From: Teredinibacter turnerae
GTDB lineage: Bacteria > Pseudomonadota > Gammaproteobacteria > Pseudomonadales > Cellvibrionaceae
Reading direction: 5' to 3'
Length of the DNA: 64,000 nt
Assembly (NCBI RefSeq): GCF_037935975.1
Contig: NZ_CP149817.1
Coordinates: forward strand, 2,232,001 to 2,296,000
The notes below the pieces were generated by a model, which saw only the letters and a list, made by a program, of their open reading frames with translations, had not been told where the DNA came from and did not search any database. The first letter of the stretch is position 1; each line of letters opens with the position of its first letter. Below are positions 54,974-64,000 of this stretch, in pieces. The position numbers were made by a program, and so were the translations under genes.

Positions 54974-56173
54974 GTGAGTTCAGATGTGAGCGCAGTTGAC
55001 GCTGTTGAAATCGTTGGCGATGCGGCCAAGGTAAACCTTCTAGGCATGTCTCAAGGCCGTCTGGAAGCGTTTTTTGAATCCCTGGGCGAGAAGAAATTTC
55101 GCGCAACACAGGTGTTGAAATGGGTGCATCAATTGGGTGTTACCGATTTCGCGCAAATGACCAATATCAGCAAGGCGCTGCGTGAGCGTTTAGCCGAGGT
55201 TGCGGAAGTGCGCATCCCTGAAGTGATAGAGCAATGGGACTCCACCGACGGTACGCGTAAGTTTCTTATACGTGTGGGCGGTGGCAACGCGATCGAAACA
55301 GTGTTCATTCCGGACGGTGAGCGCGGCACCTTGTGTGTGTCGTCTCAGGTCGGTTGTTCCCTGGATTGCAGCTTCTGTGCAACGGGCAAACAAGGTTTTA
55401 ACCGCGACCTCACGTCAGATGAAATTATTGGGCAAGTCTGGATTGCGGCGAAATCCTTCGGCCAGCTCCAAGAGGGCGGTGCGCGAGGAGACCGAAAAGT
55501 CACTAACGTGGTGCTCATGGGTATGGGTGAGCCGCTGCTCAACTTCGAGAACGTTGTGGAAGCAATGCACCTGATGATGCATGACAACTGCTATGGCATC
55601 TCCAAGCGCCGCGTTACGTTGAGCACATCGGGTGTAGTGCCGCAGCTGGATCGTCTGGGAAAATACACCGATGCATGCCTGGCAATCTCCCTGCACGCGC
55701 CCAATGACGAGCTGCGAAACCAGCTGGTGCCAATCAACAAAAAATACCCGATTGCCCAGTTACTCGCTTCTGCCAGGCGCTACATCGAGGGGCTCCCAGA
55801 TGTGCACCGTAAAATCACCATCGAGTACACATTGATCGATCAAGTGAACGACCGCATAGAACACGCGCATGAATTGGTCGAACTGTTGAAAGATGTGCCG
55901 GTTAAAATTAACCTCATACCTTTTAACCCCTTCGGGTTGTCTAACTATAAGAAGGTGAGCAATAACGCGCTGCGCCGTTTTCAGCAGATATTGATTGATG
56001 CGGGTTATACCGCAACGGTACGTACTACACGCGGCGACGACATTGATGCAGCCTGCGGTCAGCTGGCCGGCCAGGTTAACGACAGGACCAAGCGCAGTCA
56101 GCGTTACAAGCTGGATCAGGCCGCGTTGCTCGCGTCAGAAAACGACACCATTCCTGTGAAAATGGTGCAATAA
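54974..56173 (+). CDS. rlmN: Dual-specificity RNA methyltransferase RlmN
   Basis: Encodes 399 residues from GTG 54974 (GAGG 11 bp upstream). Radical SAM enzyme making 2-methyladenosine in 23S rRNA (A2503) and t[22 protein letters not shown] is the Cx3Cx2C cluster site. [17 protein letters not shown] and ISLHAPND follow. The catalytic Cys of DIDAACGQL is near the C-terminus. Confidence 0.95.
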   Translation: MSSDVSAVDAVEIVGDAAKVNLLGMSQGRLEAFFESLGEKKFRATQVLKWVHQLGVTDFAQMTNISKALRERLAEVAEVRIPEVIEQWDSTDGTRKFLIRVGGGNAIETVFIPDGERGTLCVSSQVGCSLDCSFCATGKQGFNRDLTSDEIIGQVWIAAKSFGQLQEGGARGDRKVTNVVLMGMGEPLLNFENVVEAMHLMMHDNCYGISKRRVTLSTSGVVPQLDRLGKYTDACLAISLHAPNDELRNQLVPINKKYPIAQLLASARRYIEGLPDVHRKITIEYTLIDQVNDRIEHAHELVELLKDVPVKINLIPFNPFGLSNYKKVSNNALRRFQQILIDAGYTATVRTTRGDDIDAACGQLAGQVNDRTKRSQRYKLDQAALLASENDTIPVKMVQ

Positions 56174-56201
56174 ACAACAATAAGTGCGGAGATATTGGGC
56201 T

Positions 56202-57014
56202 ATGCCTGGCAATTCCCTGTTTGAAAGCCGTGTCTGCCAACCGGTGTTGACGATGGCTAAAAGGGTGATATGTGTCGTTTTGATCCTGTGCCTCGCTGGG
56301 TGCGTTACCACGATGGAAAGCCCAGAGCGCAGAGTGAACAAACAGCAGGCAGTGGAAGCCAACGTGAAGCTCGGAATGTCTTACCTGCAGCAAAACAACC
56401 GAGAAGGTGCGCAACGGTCGTTTACCAAAGCACTGGAGATGGACCCAAAATCTGCCGAGGGCTATCTGGGACTGGCGATGATCCACCAGTTGAATGGTGA
56501 AGCAGACGAGGCGGATAAAAAGTTTAAGAAGGCGTTGCGCAACCGTGTGGATTTTTCGCTAGCCAGTATTCAGTTCAGCTATGCGCGATTTTTAGTAGAG
56601 CAAAAGCGCTACGAAGAAGCCTACACCTACTTCGAGGCAGCGGCGTCGGACTTCAATTACCCTCGGCGAACCGATGCCCTGGTGAATGTTGGCCGCATGG
56701 CTTTGCTGCTGGGTAACAAGGAACGCGCGGAAGGTGCATTCGCACATGCGTTAAATCTTGACCCGCGGCAGGCGGAAGCTGCACTGGAGCTGGCCGATAT
56801 GGCGTTTGCCGCCCGCGACTACACCAAAGCAGCGCGTTTCCTGGCGCAGTTCGACAGCGCCGCTCGACAGAACCCACGCAGTTTGTGGCTCGGCATCCGT
56901 TTAGAACGCATTTTTGGAAATAAAGATAAAGAGGCCAGCTATGTTCTGGCCCTCAAAAATCTGTACCCTTACTCAAAGGAATATTTGGAGTACAAAAGGC
57001 TCATGGGACAATAG
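56202..57014 (+). CDS. pilW: Type IV pilus biogenesis lipoprotein PilW/PilF
   Basis: The reading frame offers ATG 56202 (GGAG 10 bp upstream; 270 residues) or ATG 56253, from which MAKRVICVVLILCLAGC is a clean lipoprotein signal with lipobox LAGC. The latter may be the true start. The mature protein has about six TPR units (NVKLGMSYLQQNNREGAQRSFTKAL and so on). The outer-membrane lipoprotein helps assemble the PilQ secretin. Genome position between rlmN and rodZ is typical. Confidence 0.9.
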   Translation: MPGNSLFESRVCQPVLTMAKRVICVVLILCLAGCVTTMESPERRVNKQQAVEANVKLGMSYLQQNNREGAQRSFTKALEMDPKSAEGYLGLAMIHQLNGEADEADKKFKKALRNRVDFSLASIQFSYARFLVEQKRYEEAYTYFEAAASDFNYPRRTDALVNVGRMALLLGNKERAEGAFAHALNLDPRQAEAALELADMAFAARDYTKAARFLAQFDSAARQNPRSLWLGIRLERIFGNKDKEASYVLALKNLYPYSKEYLEYKRLMGQ

Positions 57015-57061
57015 CCGGCGTCCATATAAACAAAGCAATAGTTTGAGAAAGAAGTGCATTC

Positions 57062-57997
57062 ATGACTGGGGAAGACAAAATTACCGATTATCGTGCGAGC
57101 CTGGCCGAAGGCAAGCCTGGAGCTGCATTGCGCATTGTGCGGCTTGATGCAGGTGTGCCGCTCAGCAAGATTGCAGAGCAAACGTTGATTCCCGAGTGGA
57201 AGCTGCAGGATCTTGAGGATGACACTTACGATCGGATAGGCGCGAAAACATTCCTCAACGGCTACGTACGCAAATACGCGAGTTTGTTGAAACTTGATGC
57301 GAGCGAATTTGTGGGGGCTTTACCCGAGCAGATGCGAAGCAATGTTGCACCAGCCGAGTCACATACGGAAACAGCGGCTAACGCCACAGAGCCCAAATCG
57401 CGTGCAAAAAAAACCGGGACCAAACGTCGGCTCCCGGTGATTCCTGTTGTTGTATTCCTGATTGCCGCCTGGGCAATCGCTGTGTACTTTATCGAAGACG
57501 TGGGACCTGGCGATAACGATGCCGGGCAGGTCGAAGCTGCATCGAGTATTGACGAGCTCCCGAGTGACGTAAAGGCCGCACTCCCGGCAGATTCGGCAGA
57601 TGCTGAAGGCGCTGGCGATTTTGATGGCGATACCAGCGTGCAGGAAATTCCCGTGCCGCTGGATCTGCCAGACACCGATGTGGCTCCAGTGATAGCGACG
57701 CAGGAGCCTGCTTTAGAGCCTGAGCCAGTCCCTGATTCAACCGATGCCACACCCAGCCAGGATCGCCTCGACTTCACGTTCAACGATGACTGTTGGTTAC
57801 AGGTGACTGACGCCACCGGCAAGGTAGTGTTTGCGCAACTTCAGACGAAAGGGGATAATCTGCAGCTTTTTGGCGAGGGCCCGTTTAGTGTGATGTTGGG
57901 CAATGCACGTGCTGTGGCGATACAGATTAACGGTGCGCCTGTCGACATCAATCCCGCGTCCAACCGTAAAACACTGCGTTTTACAGTCAGTTCGTAA
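57062..57997 (+). CDS. rodZ: Cell-shape protein RodZ
   Basis: Encodes 311 residues. N-terminal helix-turn-helix (about 20-95: IVRLDAGVPLSKIAEQTLIPEWKLQDLE). A basic stretch and one membrane helix at about 122-144 follow (LPVIPVVVFLIAAWAIAVYFI region), then an acidic Pro/Ala linker. The periplasmic DUF4115 domain has FNDDCWLQVTDATGKVVF and GPFSVMLGNARAV. It links MreB to the wall-synthesis machinery. In most relatives ispG follows; here hisS is next. Confidence 0.92.
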   Translation: MTGEDKITDYRASLAEGKPGAALRIVRLDAGVPLSKIAEQTLIPEWKLQDLEDDTYDRIGAKTFLNGYVRKYASLLKLDASEFVGALPEQMRSNVAPAESHTETAANATEPKSRAKKTGTKRRLPVIPVVVFLIAAWAIAVYFIEDVGPGDNDAGQVEAASSIDELPSDVKAALPADSADAEGAGDFDGDTSVQEIPVPLDLPDTDVAPVIATQEPALEPEPVPDSTDATPSQDRLDFTFNDDCWLQVTDATGKVVFAQLQTKGDNLQLFGEGPFSVMLGNARAVAIQINGAPVDINPASNRKTLRFTVSS

Positions 57998-58021
57998 CGG
58001 AAATAAACGAAAAATACAATG

Positions 58022-58049
58022 GGCCAGCCCGGTTACTCCGCGGCTGGCC
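58022..58049 (+). other. Hairpin between rodZ and hisS
   Basis: GGCCAGCC (58022-58029) and GGCTGGCC (58042-58049) form an 8-bp stem with a 12-nt loop, without a T run. It lies in the 74-bp gap where ispG is normally found. It may be an attenuator or a deletion scar. Confidence 0.45.
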
Positions 58050-58071
58050 TGTGTGAGTTGAGAGCTAGAAC

Positions 58072-59343
58072 TTGAAAAAACTGCAAGCCGTTAAAGGCAT
58101 GAATGATCTGCTTCCGGCAGATTCGCCCTATTGGCAGTATCTGGAAGCGACGATAACCGATGTGGTCCAGGGATATGGGTTCCAGGAAATTCGTTTCCCC
58201 ATTCTGGAAGCTACCGAACTCTTTAAGCGATCAATCGGCGAAGTGACCGACATTGTTGAAAAAGAAATGTACACATTTTTGGACCGCAATGACGAGAGTG
58301 TGACGCTTCGCCCGGAAGGCACCGCAAGCTGCGTTCGTGCGTGTGAACAGCATCAGTTGCTGTACAACAGGGGCACCATCGCGCAAAAGCTCTGGTACAT
58401 GGGGCCGATGTTTCGCTATGAGAAACCGCAAAAAGGTCGCTTGCGCCAGTTCCATCAGATTGGTGTCGAAGCTTACGGCATAGCCAGCGCGGATGCGGAT
58501 GCGGAATTACTGATTATGACCGCCCGCTTGTGGAAAGCCCTCGGCATTGATGACGCGGTGGAATTACAGATTAACAGCCTGGGAACCAATGAGGCACGCG
58601 CCAATTTTCGCGCCGCGCTAGTGGACTTTTTGAGTGCTAACGAGGCCAGGCTGGATGAAGACAGCCAGCGTCGGCTCGCCACCAACCCTTTGCGTATTCT
58701 CGATAGTAAAGATGCCAACACACAGGCATTGCTCGCCGACGCGCCCGACCTGGCAGATTTTCTGGACGACGAATCACGCGAACACTTCGCACTGTTGCAG
58801 CGCTATCTCACGGCTGCTGGCGTAAAGTTTACGGTCAATACTCGCTTGGTACGGGGCCTCGACTACTACAGCCGCACCGTTTTCGAGTGGGTGACTAACC
58901 GCCTCGGGGCCCAGGGCACGGTGTGCGCTGGTGGCCGTTACGACGGTCTTGTGGCGCAGTTGGGCGGACAGAATACACCTGCAGTGGGGTTTGCCATGGG
59001 GCTGGAGAGGTTAGTGCTCTTGGTTCAGGAGCTGAACGCGTTTCCAAAGGATATTTCTCGCGCAGCTGATGTCTACCTGCTGGCTTTGGGTAATGTGATT
59101 CCAGAGGCCTTTGCCTTAACTGAACAATTGCGTGAGCAAGCTCCGCACTTGCGGGTGCAAATGAATACTGGCGCTGGCAGCTACAAGAGCCAGATGAAAA
59201 AAGCCGAACGCTCAGGTGCTGATGTCGTGCTCATTTTGGGAGAAGACGAAGCGTCTGCCGGAGAAGTAACTGTGAAATACCTGCGCTCAGATGAGCCGCA
59301 ACAAACCATACAACAACAACAAATAAATCAAATATTCGTTTAG
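58072..59343 (+). CDS. hisS: Histidyl-tRNA synthetase
   Basis: Encodes 423 residues from TTG 58072. Class II synthetase: VKGMNDLLP, motif 2 [33 protein letters not shown], the histidine-specific [15 protein letters not shown] and AGGRYDGLV, and the motif 3 segment [10 protein letters not shown]. The C-terminal anticodon-binding domain is present. Confidence 0.96.
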   Translation: MKKLQAVKGMNDLLPADSPYWQYLEATITDVVQGYGFQEIRFPILEATELFKRSIGEVTDIVEKEMYTFLDRNDESVTLRPEGTASCVRACEQHQLLYNRGTIAQKLWYMGPMFRYEKPQKGRLRQFHQIGVEAYGIASADADAELLIMTARLWKALGIDDAVELQINSLGTNEARANFRAALVDFLSANEARLDEDSQRRLATNPLRILDSKDANTQALLADAPDLADFLDDESREHFALLQRYLTAAGVKFTVNTRLVRGLDYYSRTVFEWVTNRLGAQGTVCAGGRYDGLVAQLGGQNTPAVGFAMGLERLVLLVQELNAFPKDISRAADVYLLALGNVIPEAFALTEQLREQAPHLRVQMNTGAGSYKSQMKKAERSGADVVLILGEDEASAGEVTVKYLRSDEPQQTIQQQQINQIFV

Positions 59344-59353
59344 GAGTAGAAAG

Positions 59354-60058
59354 GTGGCTGATCATCTATCTGAAGAAGAACAGGTTGAAGCAATCAAGCG
59401 GTGGTGGAATGAAAACTGGGTGTCAGTTGTGTTGCCCATTATCCTCGCCTTGGGGGGGTATCTGGGTTGGAATAGCTGGCAGGATCACAAGCAAGGTAAG
59501 GCCGAGCAGGCATCGGACCTCTATCAGCAATTGGCGATGGCTGCCGAAGTGGCGCCAGGTGAAACACTGACTGAAGAACAGCGTGCAGCAATCGATGAGT
59601 CTGCTAACGTTATCATCGATGCGCACGGCGGTACCTTGTATGCCGATATGGCCAACCTCCTGTTGGCAAAAATCCAGGTCGAAGGTGGTCAGCTCGACGC
59701 TGCGGCAGCACGTCTGCAGGCGGTGGTGGATAATGGCGCAGATGAAGCGATCCAGCAGGTTGCGAAAGCCCGCCTGGCCCGGGTAATGAGCGCAAAAGGT
59801 GACCATTCAGCCGCACTCAGCATGGTTGCACAAACTGACAGCGAATCGTTCAAAGCGCTGTTTGCGGAAATTCGCGGCGACGTGTATTCCGCGCAAGGTA
59901 AGCTCGCCGAAGCCAACACCGAATATCAGGCGGCGCTGGATACTCTGTTACCATCAGAATTTAATCGCCGCAGCTTGATCCAGCTGAAGCTGGACGCAGT
60001 GGCTGTTCCGGGCGCCCCCGAAAGCGCACCAGCAGCTGGTGTCGAGGGAGACGCTTAA
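59354..60058 (+). CDS. yfgM: YfgM-like TPR membrane protein (periplasmic chaperone-type)
   Basis: Encodes 234 residues from GTG 59354. One membrane helix (about 22-40: WVSVVLPIILALGGYLGW) is followed by a periplasmic TPR-like domain. The start AEEEQVEAIKRWWNENW-type segment is typical of YfgM. In E. coli YfgM associates with SecYEG and PpiD. It overlaps bamB by one base, the usual neighbour. Confidence 0.9.
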   Translation: MADHLSEEEQVEAIKRWWNENWVSVVLPIILALGGYLGWNSWQDHKQGKAEQASDLYQQLAMAAEVAPGETLTEEQRAAIDESANVIIDAHGGTLYADMANLLLAKIQVEGGQLDAAAARLQAVVDNGADEAIQQVAKARLARVMSAKGDHSAALSMVAQTDSESFKALFAEIRGDVYSAQGKLAEANTEYQAALDTLLPSEFNRRSLIQLKLDAVAVPGAPESAPAAGVEGDA

Positions 60059-61323
60059 TGCTGAGACGATTACTGTTGGTACTTGCGGTAGTAGCGCTCG
60101 GCGCTTGTAGTTCCAACGACCCTAAAAAGCTTGCGATGAAGCCCGCCGACCTGGTGAAGTTTGAAGCCACGGCGAAGCTGAAAAAGCAGTGGAGTAGAGA
60201 CACAGGTTCCGGTACCGATAAACGCTATTCGCGTCTGGTGCCAGCGCTGGATCGCAATAACAAGATCTACACGGTTGGCGTAAAAGGCGATGTGCAAGCC
60301 TTGGATGCGAAGACAGGCAAGCGTTTGTGGCACACCTCGTTGAAGACTCAGCAGGGCTCAGAAGATGCGTTTGTTGACCAGCAGTCCTGGGTTGCAAAGC
60401 TGTTAAGCGGTTTGCTGTTTTGGCAAGAAAAACCGCAGCCGTTACAGATCGCCGGCGGTATTGCCGTCAACAACCAAGCCGTATTTTTTGGCGGTTTTGA
60501 TGGCTATGTGTATGCCGTCGATAGTGAGAATGGCGAGTTGTTGTGGCAAGCCGCGCTCAGCAGTGAGGTGGCCGCCGCACCTGCGGTGAATAGCGAAGTT
60601 GTCGCGGTAAATACCATTGATGGCCGTGTTTATTTGTTGGATGCGAAAACCGGTGAACAACGTTGGCGCTACGACCAGACGGTGCCTATTTTGACCTTGC
60701 GCGGCACTTCGGCGCCAGTACTGACGCCCACCCAGGTGATCGTTGGTTTCGACAGCGGTCAAATAGTAAGCCTGGCCACGTCTGACGGTTCGACTCAGTG
60801 GGAAGTTCGTGTCAGTCGGCCGCAAGGACGAACTGAGCTTGAACGCATCGTTGATATCGATGGTACGCCAGTCGTGAACAGCGGTTACGTCTATGCAGCG
60901 AGTTATCAGGGCAATATTGTGGCATTGAGCCGCGCTGCCGGTCGTTCACTCTGGCAGCAAGAGGCCTCGACGGCACACAACATCGCGGTAGCAGACGGTA
61001 AGGTTTTTGTTTCCACCGAAGAATCCAAAGTGATTGCGTTCAACAGCATTACTGGCGAACCCGAATGGGAAAACTTCCAGTTGAAGCGACGCGATATTGG
61101 TGGCCCGCAGGAGATTGGCGACTACATCGCCGTGATCGACAAAAAGGGTTATCTACATCTGATGAACAAGAGCGATGGTGCGTTTGCCTATCGCTTCAAG
61201 CCTAGCGGTGATGATTTCCGGTCGCCCATGCTGTACGCGAACGAGATGCTATACACTTTTGCCGATAATGGCCGTTTGACCGCTTACGCTCTCAAGGAGC
61301 GCGCGCCTAAAAAGGCCGACTAA
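60058..61323 (+). CDS. bamB: Outer-membrane assembly lipoprotein BamB
   Basis: Encodes 421 residues. Lipoprotein signal MLRRLLLVLAVVALGACSS with Cys17. It folds as an eight-blade PQQ-type beta-propeller; repeated blade motifs are visible (VQALDAKTGKRLWHTS, VYAVDSENGELLWQAAL, VYLLDAKTGEQRWRYD, IVALSRAAGRSLWQQ). It is part of the BAM complex that inserts outer-membrane proteins. A terminator follows. Confidence 0.96.
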   Translation: MLRRLLLVLAVVALGACSSNDPKKLAMKPADLVKFEATAKLKKQWSRDTGSGTDKRYSRLVPALDRNNKIYTVGVKGDVQALDAKTGKRLWHTSLKTQQGSEDAFVDQQSWVAKLLSGLLFWQEKPQPLQIAGGIAVNNQAVFFGGFDGYVYAVDSENGELLWQAALSSEVAAAPAVNSEVVAVNTIDGRVYLLDAKTGEQRWRYDQTVPILTLRGTSAPVLTPTQVIVGFDSGQIVSLATSDGSTQWEVRVSRPQGRTELERIVDIDGTPVVNSGYVYAASYQGNIVALSRAAGRSLWQQEASTAHNIAVADGKVFVSTEESKVIAFNSITGEPEWENFQLKRRDIGGPQEIGDYIAVIDKKGYLHLMNKSDGAFAYRFKPSGDDFRSPMLYANEMLYTFADNGRLTAYALKERAPKKAD

Positions 61324-61333
61324 ACTGTTATAA

Positions 61334-61362
61334 AGCGCTGCTCTGTGGTGCAGCGCTGTTTT
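61334..61362 (+). terminator. Rho-independent terminator after bamB
   Basis: AGCGCTGC/GCAGCGCT hairpin with an 8-nt loop, followed by GTTTTAC, 10 bp after the bamB stop and 32 bp before der. Confidence 0.7.
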
Positions 61363-61393
61363 ACTTCCCTCCATTCACATCAAGAGATTCCGC

Positions 61394-62788
61394 ATGATTC
61401 CAACCATTGCTTTGGTCGGGCGTCCTAACGTGGGAAAGTCCACGCTGTTTAATCGACTCACCAAAACGCGTGATGCCATTGTCGCAAATTTTGCGGGCTT
61501 GACCCGCGACCGAAAATACGGCGATGCAGAATTTGAAGGCAAGCGTTTTATTGTGGTCGATACCGGCGGCATCAGCGGGGACGAGGAGGGTATCGACAGC
61601 GTGATGGCCGAGCAGTCACTGCAAGCTATCGCCGAGTCAGACATCATTCTGTTTTTGGTGGATTGCCGGGACGGATTAACTCACGTGGATAGCCAGATCG
61701 CACAGCATCTGCGCACTCTGCACAAGCCAACTTTTCTGGTGGCGAATAAAGTGGATGGCCAAAATCACGATCTTGCGATTGCGCCTTTCTTCGAGCTGGG
61801 TCTGGGCGAGGTCCACTCAGTGGCAGCGGCGCATGGGCGGGGCATCAATACGTTGATGACAACGGTTCTGGCGGACATTGCAGCCGAAAGCGAAGGTGAC
61901 GAAGCCGATGCCGACAGGCGCTTGAAAATGGCAATTATCGGCCGCCCGAATGTGGGTAAGTCGACGCTTGTGAATCGCATGCTCGGGGAAGAGCGCGTCG
62001 TGGTATTCGATATGCCTGGCACAACTCGCGATAGTATCTATATCGATTATGAACGGGATGAAAAGCACTATACGTTGATAGATACCGCAGGTGTGCGTCG
62101 ACGCAAAAACGTAAAAATGACTGTTGAGAAATTCTCCATCATTAAAACGTTGCAGGCCATCAGCGATGCCAACGTCGTGATTCTGGTAATGGATGCGAGC
62201 GAGGGTATCGTCGATCAGGACCTACACCTTCTTGGTCACGCTATTGAAAGTGGCAGGGCGCTGGTGGTTGCGCTCAATAAATGGGATGGTCTGGAAGACG
62301 ATCACAAATCCTACGTTAAAACTGAATTACAACGCCGCTTGAGCTTTGTGGATTACGCCGATTTGCATTTTATTTCCGCGTTGCACGGCACCGGCGTGGG
62401 CAACCTCTACAAGTCGGTTGAGCAGGCATATCAAGCGGCGACAGAGAAATACTCCACGAGTTTTCTGACCCGAATTCTGGAAGATGCTGTCACGGCGCAT
62501 CAACCGCCGCTGGTGCGCGGGCGCCGTATCAAGCTGCGCTACGCGCATGCGGGGGGGCACAACCCGCCAATTATCGTTATTCACGGTACCCAAACCAGTG
62601 AGGTGCCGAACCATTACACACGTTATCTGGAAAAGGTGTATAGACGTGCGCTGGAGTTGCATGGCACTCCCGTACGAATTGAATATCGCAGTGGTGATAA
62701 TCCCTTTGCTGGACGGAAAAACAAGCTTACAGAGCGCCAGCTAACGAAAAAGCGCCGCCTTATGAAGCATGTGAAGAAAAAGAAATAG
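61394..62788 (+). CDS. der: Ribosome-assembly GTPase Der (EngA)
   Basis: Encodes 464 residues. Two tandem GTPase domains, each with GRPNVGKST (near residues 8 and 184), DTGG or DTAG switch motifs and NKVD or NKWD base-recognition motifs. A C-terminal KH-like domain follows, ending in a basic tail ([15 protein letters not shown]). It acts in 50S subunit maturation. Confidence 0.97.
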   Translation: MIPTIALVGRPNVGKSTLFNRLTKTRDAIVANFAGLTRDRKYGDAEFEGKRFIVVDTGGISGDEEGIDSVMAEQSLQAIAESDIILFLVDCRDGLTHVDSQIAQHLRTLHKPTFLVANKVDGQNHDLAIAPFFELGLGEVHSVAAAHGRGINTLMTTVLADIAAESEGDEADADRRLKMAIIGRPNVGKSTLVNRMLGEERVVVFDMPGTTRDSIYIDYERDEKHYTLIDTAGVRRRKNVKMTVEKFSIIKTLQAISDANVVILVMDASEGIVDQDLHLLGHAIESGRALVVALNKWDGLEDDHKSYVKTELQRRLSFVDYADLHFISALHGTGVGNLYKSVEQAYQAATEKYSTSFLTRILEDAVTAHQPPLVRGRRIKLRYAHAGGHNPPIIVIHGTQTSEVPNHYTRYLEKVYRRALELHGTPVRIEYRSGDNPFAGRKNKLTERQLTKKRRLMKHVKKKK

Positions 62789-62846
62789 CGCGGATAAAAT
62801 CAGCGCTAGTCTCATACATTACATTACGAAGCCCTCGAGAGGTCTG

Positions 62847-63185
62847 TTAACTGCAGCTCCAGCCCCAAGACTGCAATTTATCGACAAATTGGGCGGCTTT
62901 TTCTTCGCAATATCCTTCCATGTTTTGTGCGCTCCAAAGAACGCTGGCTTCCTCAGGAGCGTCTGCATTTTTGTAGTAATTGACCGCGCAGGGAACCTTG
63001 GATGGCGCGGCTTCATAGGCTATTTCCACTTTGCGGGTCAGCCCCTGTAGCTCACACGTGTACATGGTCGGCTGAGTCGCGTCCTCTTCGGAGGTATCCG
63101 GGGTGGAGCTTGGTTGCGACCAGGCCATTGGTGTAAGCAGGTTTATAAGTACCGCGAATGCAATACCCTTTTGAATAGTCGGCAT
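62847..63185 (-). CDS. Small exported protein of unknown function
   Basis: Encodes 112 residues from ATG 63185 (GAGGAAA 6 bp upstream). Signal peptide 1-23 (ends AWSQ). The mature part has four Cys (MYTCEL, KVPCAV, EGYCEE, GWSCS) likely forming two disulfides, plus the pattern RKVEIAYEAAPSKVPCAVNYYKN seen in small periplasmic proteins of marine gammaproteobacteria. Convergent with der. Confidence 0.7.
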   Translation of the reverse strand: MPTIQKGIAFAVLINLLTPMAWSQPSSTPDTSEEDATQPTMYTCELQGLTRKVEIAYEAAPSKVPCAVNYYKNADAPEEASVLWSAQNMEGYCEEKAAQFVDKLQSWGWSCS

Positions 63186-63602
63186 CGAAATTTCCTCGTG
63201 CTGGTTAATCGATTAATAATACAAAAACACCCATCAGAGAACTCGCCTTATATCACACTGGCGCTTCGTTTTTTCTCTCTGCCTGTCAGGTCGAGCGTGG
63301 TTTTTGTCATCGCACACATGTTCTTTAGGTGGTTTGGCCGCAGCGAAGTTCACTAAAACTTAGCGCGTGAACGAGCCTGACGTTGCCATATTCCAGGTGC
63401 CGGGTTTCAGGCAGCCGTTGCTGGTTATAAGTTGCTGGTTATAAATAGTTCAAAAGTTTCATAAGACGTTTTCATTTGCGCTAGGCAAGCAGAAATGAAC
63501 ACGTGTATCCAACGTCGCAACATCAGCGATGCCGTTGATTATCGACCAGCGCGGATGGGGTTCGTTGCTGCGGTTTTAGATTCACCCGGGAGTTTCAACA
63601 TT
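63186..63602. other. Intergenic stretch between divergent genes
   Basis: About 415 bp, which must hold the promoters of the small exported protein (minus) and the TauE-like gene (plus). No open frame with a ribosome site is visible. Confidence 0.35.
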
Positions 63603-64000
63603 GTGAATGAATTGCTCGAGTATAGCTTTGTCTGCGCATGCAGTGGGATAGTCGCAGGATTTGTCGCGGGATTGTTCGGCGTAGGTGGCGGTATCGTGAT
63701 TGTGCCCGCGTTGTACTTTGTTTTTGGGGCACTCGGTATGGAGCCGAGCCACGCTTTGGCGATGGCGGTAGCGACCTCATTGGGAACCATTTTACCGACA
63801 TCTATCTCCTCACTGCGAGCGCACCATCGACTGGGCAATATCGAATGGCACGTGGTGCGGCTAGCAGTCCCAAGCCTGGTGCTGGGCGCGTGTGCCGGCG
63901 CCTTGTTGGTCAGTTTTTTCGCCGGGGAGTGGTTGTCGCTGGTTTTTGGCAGCACCTTGCTGGTTGTCGCCTGGCTGGTGTTGCGCAAGGGAAGAGGTGC
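63603..64000 (+). CDS. TauE/SafE-family membrane transporter (partial, cut by window end)
   Basis: Open from GTG 63603 (GGGAG about 10 bp upstream) to the window end, 132 codons; ATG 63555 is an in-frame alternative without ribosome site. The first helix contains GIVAGFVAGLFGVGGGIVIVPAL, the signature GxxxGxxGxGGG of TauE/SafE (sulfite exporter-like) permeases. HALAMAVATSLGTILPTS with its conserved motif and RAHHRLGNIEW complete the N-terminal half. It is thought to export organosulfur anions or sulfite, and the substrate varies. The 3' half lies outside the window. Confidence 0.85.
   Translation, partial: MNELLEYSFVCACSGIVAGFVAGLFGVGGGIVIVPALYFVFGALGMEPSHALAMAVATSLGTILPTSISSLRAHHRLGNIEWHVVRLAVPSLVLGACAGALLVSFFAGEWLSLVFGSTLLVVAWLVLRKGRG

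Noticed and set aside
63539-63988. 149-codon minus-strand frame at the window end
   Set aside because: It is the shadow of the plus-strand TauE/SafE gene, whose membrane motifs are clear.

Overview
The window looks like chromosome from a marine, polysaccharide-degrading gammaproteobacterium of the Cellvibrionaceae type (Saccharophagus/Teredinibacter-like). The evidence is two large secreted proteins with family-2 carbohydrate-binding modules, one with poly-Ser linkers and a GH43 domain and one with Thr-Pro linkers and a zinc-protease-like domain, set among typical gammaproteobacterial housekeeping clusters (queA-tgt-secDF, suhB/trmJ-iscR, ndk-rlmN-pilW-rodZ-hisS-yfgM-bamB-der). The genus is an inference; no rRNA or other decisive marker is present.

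Layout. 1-1.6 kb: an exported coiled-coil protein on the minus strand with its terminator, then a strong promoter and tRNA-Leu(CAA). 2.0-2.6 kb: remnant of a phage-type S74 chaperone domain broken by one stop codon. About 3.0-11.3 kb: a run of small AT-richer genes of mostly unknown function, all on the plus strand, separated by attC-like recombination sites (CTAAC/ATAAC start, paired palindromic arms, GTTRRRY-like end). No integron integrase is visible, so this is best read as an attC cluster lacking an integrase (CALIN). One attC is split at its crossover core by an IS1182-like insertion sequence. Cassettes carry two HEPN-like proteins, a broken PD-(D/E)XK-like nuclease, membrane proteins and a frameshifted lipoprotein. 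12.4-17.2 kb: a small unknown protein, a B12-binding-type radical SAM protein, a class 3 lipase and a putative toxin with a Cys-His-Asp arrangement. 17.5-26 kb: the two large CBM2 proteins, an ABM-domain protein and a lipoprotein. 26.2-29.8 kb: a two-gene minus-strand operon of unknown function and an exported protein. 30.3-33 kb: a membrane protein, a ParD-like antitoxin overlapping a methionine aminopeptidase, and a DUF6151/GFA-like protein.

33.5 kb onward is conserved: queA-tgt-secD-secF (yajC absent from its usual place); a PAS hybrid histidine kinase; suhB; trmJ; then a nine-gene Fe-S assembly operon iscR-iscS-sufBCDS-A-type carrier-sufT-sufE, whose promoter is overlapped by a near-consensus IscR site; a periplasmic glutathione peroxidase; an AsmA-family protein; ndk, rlmN, pilW, rodZ, hisS (ispG absent from its usual place), yfgM, bamB and der; a small exported protein; and the start of a TauE/SafE transporter cut by the window end.

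Three near-identical 343-bp elements with inverted ends and TA flanks (22.2, 32.0 and 41.3 kb) form a MITE family; the third supplies part of the suhB stop codon. How the parts work together: the suf operon and IscR form a self-regulating Fe-S supply; queA/tgt act in queuosine synthesis with secDF downstream; rodZ/pilW/bamB/yfgM serve the envelope; and the large CBM proteins and the cassettes are accessory, adaptive functions.
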